A stretch of 35,286 bases of DNA from Acidimicrobiia bacterium (GCA_029863385.1 JAOTVU010000032.1:1-35286); one strand, 5' to 3'; shown: positions 1 through 10,006, counted from the first letter of the stretch. Numbers and translations are program-made. The notes: generated from the sequence alone by a model not told the origin.

Positions 1-1267
1 CATCGCTGCCGGCGTCGGCGTCGGCATCTTCGTCGGCATCGGCTGGGGTTGACTCACCGGCGTCGGCTTCGGCATCGGCATCGCTGCCGGTGTCAGATTC
101 CACGGCGGCCTCCTCAGCCGGCTGGGCCTCGGCCTCGCCTGATTCGACCTCCGTGCTCTCCCCCGCAGTGGCCGCGTTCCACTGCTCGGCCGAGATGGCC
201 GGGCTGCCGTCAGCCGGCTGCCACATCTGGGCTCCGGTCTCGGGATCGATGATCCATTCACCTTCGGCCCATTCCTCACTCTGGTAGGCCGCTTCCTCCT
301 CGATCTGGGTCTCGGACTTGATGTCGATACGCCAGCCGGTCAACCGGTGGGCCAGGCGGGCGTTCTGGCCCTCCTTGCCGATGGCCAGCGACAGTTGGAA
401 GTCGGGGACGATGACCTCGGCGGTCCCGGTGTCGAAGTCGATTCGAACCTCTTTCACCTTGGCCGGTGACAGGGCCTTGGCCACGAACTCGTACGGGTCC
501 TCCGAGAACGGAATGATGTCGACCTTCTCGCCGTTGAGCTCGTTGACCACCATCCGAACGCGGGAGCCCCGGGCGCCGACGCAGGCGCCGACGGGATCGA
601 CGTTGGGATCGTTGGACCAGACCGAGATCTTGGTGCGGTGCCCAGGTTCCCGGGCGCAGGCCTTGATCTCGACGATGCCATCCGCGATCTCGGGGACCTC
701 GAGTTCGAACAGCCGCTTGATGAGACCGGGGTGAGTGCGACTGACCACGATCTGCGGGCCTTTGGCCGTGCGACGAACCTCGACGATGTAGGCCTTGACC
801 CGGTTGCCGCCTTCGCTGCGACCCATCGAGACCTGCTCGGCCTGGGGCAGCAACGCCTCGACGCGCCCGAGGTCGAGCAGGGTGTAGCGGGAATCGGTCT
901 GCTGCACGATGCCGGTGACGATGTCGCCTTCACGTCCGGCGTACTCCTCGTACTTCATCTCCCGTTCGACCTCACGGATGCCCTGGGTGAGGATCTGTTT
1001 GGTCGTCTGGGCCGCAATGCGACCGAATGACTCGGGGGTGACGTCATACTCGGGGCCGAACGGCTCACCCTCCTCGTCGAGCTCCTGGGCGAACACTCGG
1101 ATGTCGAACGTGGACGGGTCGATGGTCACCCAGGCGTACTCGTAGGAGTCGGGCATTCGTTTATAGGCCGACTCCAGGGCGTTGGCCATGATGCCGAACA
1201 GCTTGTCGATCGAAATTCCCCGATCTTCGGCCAGGGCCTGCAGGGCCTCTGTCATCTCGTTGCTCAT
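1..1267 (-). CDS. nusA: Transcription termination/antitermination factor NusA, C-terminus cut by window edge
   Basis: NusA binds RNA polymerase and nascent RNA and modulates pausing, termination and antitermination. The 422 codons visible begin MSNEMTEALQALAEDRG, run through the N-terminal polymerase-binding domain, an S1 domain (about 135-200) and two KH domains, including VGACVGARGSRVRMV and LAIGKEGQNARLAHR. After about residue 316 comes an unusual tail: a Trp/Glu stretch (EEWAEGEWIIDPETG) and then an Asp/Ala/Glu repeat still running at base 1. Mycobacterial NusA is about 347 residues, so this protein is clearly extended. The ATG lies in an ATGA overlap with the rimP stop, implying translational coupling. 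The end of the gene is outside the window. Family assignment is secure; the role of the tail is unknown. Confidence 0.95.
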   Translation of the reverse strand, partial: MSNEMTEALQALAEDRGISIDKLFGIMANALESAYKRMPDSYEYAWVTIDPSTFDIRVFAQELDEEGEPFGPEYDVTPESFGRIAAQTTKQILTQGIREVEREMKYEEYAGREGDIVTGIVQQTDSRYTLLDLGRVEALLPQAEQVSMGRSEGGNRVKAYIVEVRRTAKGPQIVVSRTHPGLIKRLFELEVPEIADGIVEIKACAREPGHRTKISVWSNDPNVDPVGACVGARGSRVRMVVNELNGEKVDIIPFSEDPYEFVAKALSPAKVKEVRIDFDTGTAEVIVPDFQLSLAIGKEGQNARLAHRLTGWRIDIKSETQIEEEAAYQSEEWAEGEWIIDPETGAQMWQPADGSPAISAEQWNAATAGESTEVESGEAEAQPAEEAAVESDTGSDADAEADAGESTPADADEDADADAGSD

Positions 1268-1890
1268 CGCTTGTTCCGTTTGTTGTTGGACGACTTCTTG
1301 TTGGAAGACTTCTTCTTGCTTGATTTCGACTTCTGACTTTTCCCGCCCTTCTTCGGGGTGGGACCCCAGTCGAAGTGCGTCCGGGCCTTGGCGATCGTGT
1401 CGTAGGGCACCGAGTGGTTCTCGACCTCCGACAGGTCGACGCCGTCGATCTCGACGGCCGCCACGGAGATGCCGTCGTCGTCGGCCGACTCCAGCTCGCC
1501 ACGAATACGGCGAACTTCGGACCACGATTCGAGCTTGACGATGACCTGCTCGCCGACGGCCCGCCGGAAATGGTCGGCGCGACGCAGCGGTCGCTCCACA
1601 CCGGGACTCGACACCTCCAGGAGGTAGCGGCCGGGCACCGGATCGTGCTGGTCGAGGAGGGGGGACACCAGCCGGTTGACCTCGGCCAACCGCTCGGTGG
1701 TGATACCACCTTCCGCGTCGACCACGAGGCGCAGCGTTCCGCCCGTCCATTCCACGTCGATCAGTTCGCCACCGACGGTGGCCACCGGATCGGCCAGAAG
1801 GGTGTGCACGGCGTCGGCGACCGGCGTTCCGAACTCGGACGCCGACACCTGGTCGCCGGCCTCGGTCGATGTCGTGCTGGGTTCGGTCAC
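1264..1890 (-). CDS. rimP: Ribosome maturation factor RimP
   Basis: RimP helps late assembly of the 30S subunit in the cytoplasm. The 208-residue product shows the family signatures LIDVEWTGGTLRLVVD, LDQHDPVPGRYLLEVSSPG and the ERPLRRADHFRRAVG stretch, followed by the C-terminal SH3-like half. The last 40 or so residues are a Lys/Ser/Asn-rich basic tail (repeats of SKKKSSNKKSSN), longer than usual and probably disordered and RNA-binding; this is inference. The start is GTG at 1890, preceded by a strong AGGAGGTGA ribosome binding site at about 1894-1902. It is the first gene of a rimP-nusA unit; its stop overlaps the nusA start. Confidence 0.95.
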   Translation of the reverse strand: MTEPSTTSTEAGDQVSASEFGTPVADAVHTLLADPVATVGGELIDVEWTGGTLRLVVDAEGGITTERLAEVNRLVSPLLDQHDPVPGRYLLEVSSPGVERPLRRADHFRRAVGEQVIVKLESWSEVRRIRGELESADDDGISVAAVEIDGVDLSEVENHSVPYDTIAKARTHFDWGPTPKKGGKSQKSKSSKKKSSNKKSSNNKRNKR

Positions 1891-2082
1891 CTGTCACCTC
1901 CTCGTCGTGGGACACGTTCTGTGTTTTTTCGTTCGTTCGGCAGTTCAGGTGCAACCGACCGTCGATCGGCACCGGCGAGCACATCCGGGGTCGAAACCCC
2001 GGCGGCTCGGTGCCGACTGGACGCGTAGGCGGCCGTACCTAACAACGGCGGGCCGGGCCTGCCGGCCCTCGCTGATAAGCCA

Positions 2083-2109
2083 AAAGCGTGGGCCGCAAGC
2101 CCACGCTTT
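2083..2109 (-). terminator. Strong hairpin with T-run in the rimP-nusA leader region
   Basis: On the minus strand AAAGCGTGGGC pairs perfectly with GCCCACGCTTT around the loop TTGCG, followed by TTTTGG, giving the shape of an intrinsic terminator. It lies about 190 nt upstream of the rimP start and directly downstream of a possible -10 (TAGTAT, 2115-2120). It could end read-through from ispG, act as an attenuator in the rimP-nusA leader, or form a 5'-terminal mRNA hairpin. Confidence 0.6.
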
Positions 2110-2170
2110 AGACAATACTAGCGTGCCCGGCCGCAAGCGCGTCGTTTGCCTGCCGACTCACTCCGGTTGT

Positions 2171-2189
2171 CACCGGTCTGCGACCGGTG
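2171..2189. promoter_or_regulatory. Palindrome upstream of the 86-aa gene, possible operator
   Basis: CACCGGT and ACCGGTG form perfect 7-bp arms around CTGCG. The element sits about 20 bp upstream of the TAGGAT -10 candidate of the gene at 2221, where a repressor or activator could bind. No regulator is identified. Confidence 0.35.
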
Positions 2190-2207
2190 TTGTGCAAACT
2201 GTTCGAA

Positions 2208-2213
2208 TAGGAT
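2208..2213 (+). promoter_or_regulatory. -10 box TAGGAT of a probably leaderless gene
   Basis: TAGGAT is followed by seven bases and then the ATG at 2221, so transcription would start at or next to the start codon. There is no Shine-Dalgarno sequence and no good -35. The same TAGGAT arrangement precedes ffh and ftsY in this window. Confidence 0.5.
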
Positions 2214-2220
2214 CACGACC

Positions 2221-2481
2221 ATGAGCACGTGGGATCGCATCAAGCGCTGGTTTCGATCGGAGGCGGCAGACGCCCGCAAGTGGTCCGAGGACCTGCAGCG
2301 GGACCTGTCGGCCGACCTGGACCGCAAGGAGGCCCATTTGCAGGCCTCCCCGGCCGAGAGACTCGAGAACCTGCAGGAGCAGATCGCCGGTAACACCGAC
2401 GCCTTCGTCGAGATCAAGGGCAAGATCGCCGCGGCCGATACCGAGGCCGGTACCGATCCGTCCACCGACGACGGCGGGTGA
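2221..2481 (+). CDS. Small hypothetical helical protein
   Basis: The product has 86 residues, beginning MSTWDRIKRWFRSEAADARK. It is very rich in charged residues and predicted helical or coiled-coil for about 60 residues (heptad-like Leu/Ala/Glu/Arg), then ends in an acidic Asp/Thr tail. I recognise no family. An upstream in-frame ATG at 2146 would add unremarkable residues across the palindrome and -10 box, so 2221 is preferred. The gene is monocistronic, divergent from rimP and convergent with ispG, and its stop is followed after 24 bp by a shared hairpin. No signal peptide or membrane segment is seen, so it is probably cytoplasmic. Confidence 0.65.
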   Translation: MSTWDRIKRWFRSEAADARKWSEDLQRDLSADLDRKEAHLQASPAERLENLQEQIAGNTDAFVEIKGKIAAADTEAGTDPSTDDGG

Positions 2482-2505
2482 CCCGAACGACGTACTCGGC
2501 TGTCC

Positions 2506-2531
2506 ACACCGTTTCACCCCGGGAACGGTGT
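2506..2531. terminator. Bidirectional hairpin between convergent genes
   Basis: ACACCGTT and AACGGTGT pair perfectly around a 10-base loop. The hairpin fills the gap between the stop of the 86-aa gene (2481) and the ispG stop (2532), as expected for a terminator shared by convergent genes. There is no T-tract. Confidence 0.6.
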
Positions 2532-3764
2532 TCAGCGGTTCTTGCGCAATAACTCCACGATCTGTTCCGACGCGTTGGCGTCGTCGCCCAGCTCGTTGAG
2601 GTTCCGTCGACGGTCCTCGTCGGCCGCCTTGCGCGCCGCGTCGCGAGTCGACTTGGCCCGCTCGAGGGCCGCTTCAGTGCCGTTCTCGGTTATGAACTCC
2701 GCCCATTCCACGAGCGTCGACACCATTTCGTCCTCGGGCACGACGGCGACGTTCGTCCCCTTGATGAAGAGATGGCCTCGCTTGTTGCCGGCGGCAATAC
2801 CGATGTCGGCGTCACGAGCCTCGCCGGGACCGTTCACGACACAGCCCATCACCGCAACCTGCAGCGGGATCTGACGGTCGGCGAACGCATCCTGGGCCTT
2901 CTGCGCCACCTCGTAGACGTCGATCTCGGCTCGTCCGCACGATGGGCAGGCGATCAGATCCACGTTCTTGCGCTCACGAAGTCCGAACGATTCGAGCAAC
3001 ACCCGGCCCATGCGGGCCTCGTCCACCGGATCGGAGGTCAGCGAGTAGCGGAGCGTGTCACCGATCCCCTCGGCCAGCAGCGTGGCGATCCCGGCCGTGG
3101 CCTTGACAATGCCGGCCGGCGGAGGACCGGCCTCGGTCACCCCGAGATGCAGCGGGTAGTCGGTCACCTCGCTCAGCTGTCGGTAGGCCTCGATCATCAG
3201 CGGAACGTTCGACGCCTTGACCGAGATCTTGATCAGATCGAAGTCGACCTCGTGAAAGTAGGCGATCTCCTGTTGCGCCGACTCGACCATGGCTTCCGGC
3301 GTCACCCGGCCGCCGTACTTCTCGTAGAGCTTCGGGTCGAGGCTGCCGCCGTTGACGCCGATCCGAATGGGCACACCACGATCCTTGGCCTCCGATGCAA
3401 CGGCCTTGATGTGCTCCGGCTTCCGGATGTTGCCCGGGTTGAGCCGCAGGCAGTGGACACCGGCCTCGAGCGCCTCGAGCGCCCGACGATACTGATGGTG
3501 GATGTCGGCCACGATCGGCACCGGGCTCCGGGGCACGATTCGGGCCAGTCCCTCGGCGGCCTCGGGTTCGTTGCAGGTGCAGCGAACGATGTCGGCACCG
3601 GCGGCGGCCAACCCGTAGATCTGTTGCAGTGTTCCGTCGACGTCGGCCGTCTTGGTGATGGTCATCGACTGGACCGTGATCGGCGCTCCCCCACCGACCG
3701 CCACGTCGCCCACCATGATCTGGCGCGTCTTCTTGCGGGGAAAGACCACCGCTCCGGCTTCCAC
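2532..3764 (-). CDS. ispG: 4-hydroxy-3-methylbut-2-enyl diphosphate synthase (IspG/GcpE)
   Basis: IspG is the [4Fe-4S] enzyme that converts methylerythritol cyclodiphosphate to HMBPP, the penultimate step of the MEP isoprenoid pathway. The 410-residue product has the TIM-barrel start GGGAPITVQSMTITKTADVD, the ADIHHQYRRALEA and RLNPGNIRKPEH motifs, and the cluster ligands in CPSCGRAEID and VMGCVVNGPGEARDADIGI. The C-terminus carries an extra charged helix of about 35 residues. The GTG start at 3764 lies 2 nt after the rip stop, so the gene is translationally coupled and is the last gene of the run that begins with pyrH. The same run also holds dxr, the second committed MEP enzyme. Confidence 0.97.
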   Translation of the reverse strand: MEAGAVVFPRKKTRQIMVGDVAVGGGAPITVQSMTITKTADVDGTLQQIYGLAAAGADIVRCTCNEPEAAEGLARIVPRSPVPIVADIHHQYRRALEALEAGVHCLRLNPGNIRKPEHIKAVASEAKDRGVPIRIGVNGGSLDPKLYEKYGGRVTPEAMVESAQQEIAYFHEVDFDLIKISVKASNVPLMIEAYRQLSEVTDYPLHLGVTEAGPPPAGIVKATAGIATLLAEGIGDTLRYSLTSDPVDEARMGRVLLESFGLRERKNVDLIACPSCGRAEIDVYEVAQKAQDAFADRQIPLQVAVMGCVVNGPGEARDADIGIAAGNKRGHLFIKGTNVAVVPEDEMVSTLVEWAEFITENGTEAALERAKSTRDAARKAADEDRRRNLNELGDDANASEQIVELLRKNR

Positions 3765-3766
3765 GA

Positions 3767-5083
3767 TCAGCCGATCGGTCGAACGATGTCGAGGTAGACG
3801 GTCGAGATCATGATGAAGCCCAGCAGACCGATCACCGCGTAGGCCACCGGGAGGAGCTTCGCCACGTCGACCTGATGACGGTAGTCGCCTCGGGACCGCA
3901 GCCGCTCGTAGGTGGCGATCGCGGCGTGGCCGCCGTCGAGGGGCAGAAGCGGCAACAGGTTGAGCACCCCGATGAAGACGTTGAAGATGCCGAGCATCAT
4001 CAATGGAACGGTGACGTCGAAGTCGTCCTGCCCGGCAATGCGGACCGCGCCGACCAGCGAAACCGGCCGCTCGGCCTCATCGCTGTTGATGTCGACCGAG
4101 CCGGACCCCTCGAACATCAGCCGCCCGAGTTCGCCAAGCGTCGCCGGCGACAGGAATCGGGGGATGGCCGTGATGGCCTGCCACATGGTCTCACCGAAGG
4201 TTTCGACCGCCAGGACCGGGCTCTCCCGGGTGCGATCGAACGACGGTCCGACGCCCAGGAAGCCGCGCTGCCCGTCGCCCTCCTCGTCGGGAATCGAGGC
4301 CAGGGTCACGGTCTCGTCGAAGACCTCCCCCGCCCGATCGATGGTGAGCGTCACCGTCTCGCCAGGACGGGCGCTGATGTAGTCGACCGTTTCACCCCAA
4401 TCGGTGGTGTCGATACCGTCGATGGCCACGATGTCGTCGCCGGGCTCCAGGCCTGCCTCCACCGACGGCGTGCTCTGGTTCTCGAGCTGGGAGATCAAGC
4501 CGACCGACCACTTCGACGGATCGTTGAGGCCGATCACGCTCACGACGATGCCGAAAAGGAGGAGCGCCTGCAGGAAATGCATCATCGATCCCGCGGTGAT
4601 CACCAGCATTCGTCTGGGGTAGCTCTTGTTCTTGTAGGCGCGCGGCTCGTCCTCCGGCGGGCACGGATCGAGGTTGTTCATCCCCACGATGCGCACGAAA
4701 GCCCCGACGGGTAGCAGGCGAACCCCGTACTCGGTCTCACCGCGGCGGAACGACCAAAGCCGAGGACCCATGAACATGAAGAACTGGGTGACCTTCATGC
4801 CCGTCCACTTGGCCGTGGCGAAATGACCGAGCTCGTGGAGGAAGATCATCACCACGATGCCGACAACGACCAGGAAGTAGCGGGGACCGGCCCAGAAATA
4901 CAGCAGAACGAAGAGGCCGAGGACGGCCAGCAGCCCCATGGGGTTCGTCTGACCGCCATATTCCTCGCCGCGGTCGGCCGGCTCGAGTGACCGCTTCCAG
5001 TCGTGGGCCGGTTGCTCGGTTGAGCGATCGGACACCGGAGCGCCGCCGGCACTCGGACTCTTCGTCGAATCCATCAAACTCAC
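3767..5083 (-). CDS. rip: Site-2 intramembrane zinc metalloprotease, RseP/Rip1 family
   Basis: M50 proteases cleave anti-sigma factors and other membrane substrates within the bilayer. The product (438 residues) has a polar N-terminal segment of about 45 residues, transmembrane segments, the zinc motif HELGH at 83-87, a central PDZ domain around GLEPGDDIVAIDGIDTTDW, and the second active-site motif LLPLDGGH at about 379-386, then a final membrane helix. Unusually, the conserved GPxxN loop motif of the family reads AGSMMHF here. The start is GTG at 5083 or, perhaps better spaced from the GGAG upstream, ATG at 5074. It lies between dxr and ispG, the same neighbourhood as Rv2869c in M. tuberculosis. 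Confidence 0.95.
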   Translation of the reverse strand: MSLMDSTKSPSAGGAPVSDRSTEQPAHDWKRSLEPADRGEEYGGQTNPMGLLAVLGLFVLLYFWAGPRYFLVVVGIVVMIFLHELGHFATAKWTGMKVTQFFMFMGPRLWSFRRGETEYGVRLLPVGAFVRIVGMNNLDPCPPEDEPRAYKNKSYPRRMLVITAGSMMHFLQALLLFGIVVSVIGLNDPSKWSVGLISQLENQSTPSVEAGLEPGDDIVAIDGIDTTDWGETVDYISARPGETVTLTIDRAGEVFDETVTLASIPDEEGDGQRGFLGVGPSFDRTRESPVLAVETFGETMWQAITAIPRFLSPATLGELGRLMFEGSGSVDINSDEAERPVSLVGAVRIAGQDDFDVTVPLMMLGIFNVFIGVLNLLPLLPLDGGHAAIATYERLRSRGDYRHQVDVAKLLPVAYAVIGLLGFIMISTVYLDIVRPIG

Positions 5084-5095
5084 GTCTCCGAAAGG

Positions 5096-6328
5096 CTAGG
5101 GAAGGACCATTTCAGCATACTTGCGTGCCTGCGAGTCGGCATCCAGGACCTCGTCGAGGGTCTCGCCCGATCCGCCGTCGTGTTGGCTCATCACACGCTC
5201 GATCACCTGTGCAATATCGGTCCAACGGATGCGACCCTCAAGGAAAGCCTCGACCGCCACCTCGTTGGCCGCGCTGATCCAGGCCGGAGCGGTACCTCCG
5301 ATACGACCCGCCTGGTAGGCCAGATCGAGGCAGGGAAAGCGCACACGGTCGGGAGGTTCGAAGTCGAGGCGGCCCAACGTCGACCAATCGATGGCACCGA
5401 ACGGTTCGGCGAAGCGGCCGGGGAAGGCGAGCGCATAGGCGATGGGAAGCCGCATGTCGGGCTGGGAGAGTTGGGCGATCGTGGAGCCGTCGCAGTACGT
5501 GACCATCGAGTGCACGATCGACTGGGGGTGGACGACGACCTCGATGTCGTCGAGTCCGATCCCGTAGCCGGCCGAGCCCGCAGGAGGACCGAACAGCTCG
5601 TGAGCCTCGATGACCTCGAGGCCCTTGTTCATGAGAGTCGACGAGTCCACCGTGATCTTGGGCCCCATCGACCACGTCGGGTGAGCCAGGGCGTTCTCGA
5701 CGGAGACGGCGGCCAGCTGCTCGGCGCTGTAACCCCGAAACGGCCCACCGGAGGCGGTGAGTTGGATCCGCCGCGCCGAGGACGCCCGGTTGGCTTGATC
5801 ACCCTCGGCCCGGGCCCCGTGGGCCAGGAGACACTGGTGGACGGCGGCATGCTCGGAGTCGACGGGAACGAGTTCGGCGCCGGGGGTTCGGCGGGCTTTC
5901 TGTACGACCGGGCCGGCGGCGATCAACGACTCCTTGTTTGCGAGGGCCAGACGCTTTCCGGCGTTCAACGCGGCCAACGTCGACGACAGTCCGGCGAATC
6001 CGACAACTCCGTTGACGATTATGTCGGCTGAACTGGAAACCTCGGCCAGACCGGTCGACCCGGCCACGATCTCCACATCGGCCAGGCCAACCGCCCGCAG
6101 GCGGTCCACCATCTCCGGAATGAGGTGTTCGTCGCCGACGGCGACGATCTCGGGTCTCACCGACGCCGCCTGGTCGGCCAGGTCGGCCAGGCGATTTCCC
6201 GCCGCCAACGCCGTGATCCGAAAGTCGTCGGGCCGGTGGGCCACGACGTCGATCGTCTGGGTACCGATCGAGCCGGTCGACCCGACGACCGCTACCGAGC
6301 GCGGGGCCGCCTCCGAACGCGGTGTCAC
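5096..6328 (-). CDS. dxr: 1-deoxy-D-xylulose 5-phosphate reductoisomerase
   Basis: Dxr makes 2-C-methyl-D-erythritol 4-phosphate with NADPH and a divalent metal, the first committed MEP step. The 410-residue product shows the Rossmann motif VAVVGSTGSIGTQT near residues 12-25, LANKES, the metal-site PVDSEHAA, SGGPFRG, HPTWSMGPKITVDSSTLMNK and VVVHPQSIVHSMV. The GTG at 6328 is chosen because it lies one base after the cdsA stop and gives a normal family length. The reading frame stays open for 43 more codons into cdsA, but these show no relation to the family. Twelve bases separate its stop from rip. Confidence 0.97.
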   Translation of the reverse strand: MTPRSEAAPRSVAVVGSTGSIGTQTIDVVAHRPDDFRITALAAGNRLADLADQAASVRPEIVAVGDEHLIPEMVDRLRAVGLADVEIVAGSTGLAEVSSSADIIVNGVVGFAGLSSTLAALNAGKRLALANKESLIAAGPVVQKARRTPGAELVPVDSEHAAVHQCLLAHGARAEGDQANRASSARRIQLTASGGPFRGYSAEQLAAVSVENALAHPTWSMGPKITVDSSTLMNKGLEVIEAHELFGPPAGSAGYGIGLDDIEVVVHPQSIVHSMVTYCDGSTIAQLSQPDMRLPIAYALAFPGRFAEPFGAIDWSTLGRLDFEPPDRVRFPCLDLAYQAGRIGGTAPAWISAANEVAVEAFLEGRIRWTDIAQVIERVMSQHDGGSGETLDEVLDADSQARKYAEMVLP

Positions 6329-6329
6329 C

Positions 6330-8138
6330 CTAGAAGATGCCGACGAGAACGGCGAGGAAGTAGGCGCCCGGGAGAGCGAAGAGAATGCCGTCGATTCGAT
6401 CCAACAGGCCACCATGACCCGGCACGATGGTGCCCATGTCCTTGACCCCGAGGTCACGCTTCACCAACGACTCGGACAGATCACCCATGGGCGTCATCAC
6501 GCCGACCACGGCGCCGAGGGCCAGGGCACCGAGGAACCGGCCGTCCCACATGGTGGAGAACGGCATGACGGCCATGGCGAAGGCGCAAAACACAGCGAAG
6601 ACGAAGCCCGTCATCGTGCCTTCCCACGTCTTGTTCGGGCTGGCGCTGTGGAACGGTCGCCGACCGAAGGCACGGCCGCCGAAGTAGGCCATGGTGTCGG
6701 ACACCACCGCGATCACGATCGTCGAGAGCAGCAGCTGCACACCGAACTCGTCCTGGCGGAGGATCAAAGCGGCGAACGCCCCACACCCACCGATCCACAA
6801 CACGCCGAGGATGGTCAGGCTCAGATTCAGGACCGGACGCTCGTGATCGGCGCCGGCCAAGTACCACAACATGCCGAACACGACGCTCAGCGCCATCACA
6901 ACGGTGAAGGCCACATCGCCGCGGAAGTAGGCGGCGGCCGGGAAACCGACGGTGGCGAGCAACCCGAGCAGAGTCGCCGGTCGGAGCCCGGCGAGGCGCA
7001 TGGCGTTGAACAGTTCGATGACGGCCAGCAGCGCAGCCGCACAGATCACCACCATCATCGCCTCGGGCCCGATCCACAGGGCGACCAGAACCACCCCGGC
7101 CATGGCGACGGCGGCACCGATCGCCTGGGGAAGATTCCGGCCTCCCGGCTGATCGAGGTTTTCGAGATCCCGGTAGCCGTCGTAGGACTCGCTCTCGAAG
7201 TACCGATCCTCCGATTCCGAGCTGGGGAACAGTCCGGGGGCGGTCGGATCGTCGTCGGACAGCATCGGTCGACGTTCGATCCGCAGATCGTCATCTCGAG
7301 TGATCGTGAGATCGCCACCTGGCGCAGCCGAACCGGCCGCATCGGTTCTGGAGTCGAGGGCGGCGTGCCGCTGGGTTTCGATCGACGGCGGTGAACTGAC
7401 CCGACGGCGAGGCTGGGTCCGGATCGCCGCCTCGCCGCCGGGTATTGCGGCGTGGGACGAAGCGGTCCTGTCGTCGATGGAAAGCCGATCGTCGATGGTG
7501 GACGGCCGGACGTCGAGGTCGCGATGATTGGCGATCTCGGTGTGATCGAGGCCTGCGGCTGGTTCGAAGACCGGCTCGGTTCCGGGGATCGGACGTCCCT
7601 CGGACGTGTCCACCCGAGGTGGGCTGGGCCGGCCGTCGGGACCCCAGTCGTCGAGTTCCGACCGGCGAGGGGGACTCGGTGCCGGTGTGGTCACCGGGCG
7701 CGGACTCGACGCCGCAGGGGCCGCGACCGGTGGGGATGGCGCATCGTCTCCGTCGTCACCGGCGATATCGGAGTCGTCGGAACCGGCGAACACGTCGGCC
7801 AGATCAGGACCGCTCCAGGAGGGGTCGTCGCTCTGCCAGCTGGGACCCTTGACGTCGCCCCACAGATCCTTACCTTCGTTGTCGCCGGCCAACACCCTGG
7901 GAACCTGACCGGTGGCCGGAGCGGTCCAATGCTGCAGTCCGGCGGCCTCCGCCTCGGCCGCAGTCTTCCGCTCGGCGGCGGTGGTTCCCGACTTGCGGTC
8001 GAACTCGTCGTCGTCCGAGCGCACGACCGGCACCTTGCCGAAGGTGCTCGGATCGGGTTCCGGGGGCGGTTCGAACAAGTCGAAAATACTCGGGGAGTCC
8101 GACTCGTCGGTGTTGTCTCGTCCATTCATGTCAGCCAC
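6330..8138 (-). CDS. cdsA: Phosphatidate cytidylyltransferase with a very long disordered N-terminal region
   Basis: CdsA is the membrane enzyme that makes CDP-diacylglycerol from CTP and phosphatidate for all phospholipid synthesis. The last 265 or so residues are the multi-pass domain, with SPNKTWEGT and the family signature SLVKRDLGVKDMG followed by PGHGGLLDRIDG. In front of it lie about 335 residues with no membrane segment, rich in Asp, Ser, Pro and Arg and clearly low-complexity, including two Trp-containing patches. Typical CdsA is 270-300 residues. The start is taken as GTG at 8138, behind AAGGAA; ATG at 8129 and GTG at 8159 are alternatives. The gene sits between frr and dxr, one base from the dxr start. 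Confidence 0.93.
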   Translation of the reverse strand: MADMNGRDNTDESDSPSIFDLFEPPPEPDPSTFGKVPVVRSDDDEFDRKSGTTAAERKTAAEAEAAGLQHWTAPATGQVPRVLAGDNEGKDLWGDVKGPSWQSDDPSWSGPDLADVFAGSDDSDIAGDDGDDAPSPPVAAPAASSPRPVTTPAPSPPRRSELDDWGPDGRPSPPRVDTSEGRPIPGTEPVFEPAAGLDHTEIANHRDLDVRPSTIDDRLSIDDRTASSHAAIPGGEAAIRTQPRRRVSSPPSIETQRHAALDSRTDAAGSAAPGGDLTITRDDDLRIERRPMLSDDDPTAPGLFPSSESEDRYFESESYDGYRDLENLDQPGGRNLPQAIGAAVAMAGVVLVALWIGPEAMMVVICAAALLAVIELFNAMRLAGLRPATLLGLLATVGFPAAAYFRGDVAFTVVMALSVVFGMLWYLAGADHERPVLNLSLTILGVLWIGGCGAFAALILRQDEFGVQLLLSTIVIAVVSDTMAYFGGRAFGRRPFHSASPNKTWEGTMTGFVFAVFCAFAMAVMPFSTMWDGRFLGALALGAVVGVMTPMGDLSESLVKRDLGVKDMGTIVPGHGGLLDRIDGILFALPGAYFLAVLVGIF

Positions 8139-8231
8139 AGTGGCGTTCCTTCCGATCACCGAGAGCCTCGGGTCTGTTCTCCCTCTCCGTCGTGCCGTGT
8201 CCAGCCCGGGGAGCGGCTGTTGGTGGTTCGG

Positions 8232-10006
<1,775 letters not shown>

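Larger units (their letters stand above)
1891..2220. other. Divergent intergenic region between rimP and the 86-aa orphan
   Basis: This 330-bp stretch holds no convincing gene. It contains a perfect 11-bp-stem hairpin (2083-2109), a perfect 7-bp-arm palindrome (2171-2189), a TAGGAT box directly in front of the plus-strand gene at 2221, and a possible minus-strand -10 TAGTAT at 2115-2120 just upstream of the hairpin. A second inverted repeat with six-base GC arms around TCGAAA lies near 1985-2002. It resembles a tRNA T-arm, but no acceptor stem or anticodon arm accompanies it. Confidence 0.6.

Noticed and set aside
1985..2002. T-arm-like CCGGGG-TCGAAA-CCCCGG element
   Set aside because: The loop does not fit the TTCRANN pattern on either strand and no other tRNA arms are present.
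6329..6457. 43-codon upstream extension of dxr
   Set aside because: It lies inside cdsA and lacks similarity to Dxr; the GTG at 6328, one base after the cdsA stop, gives normal length.
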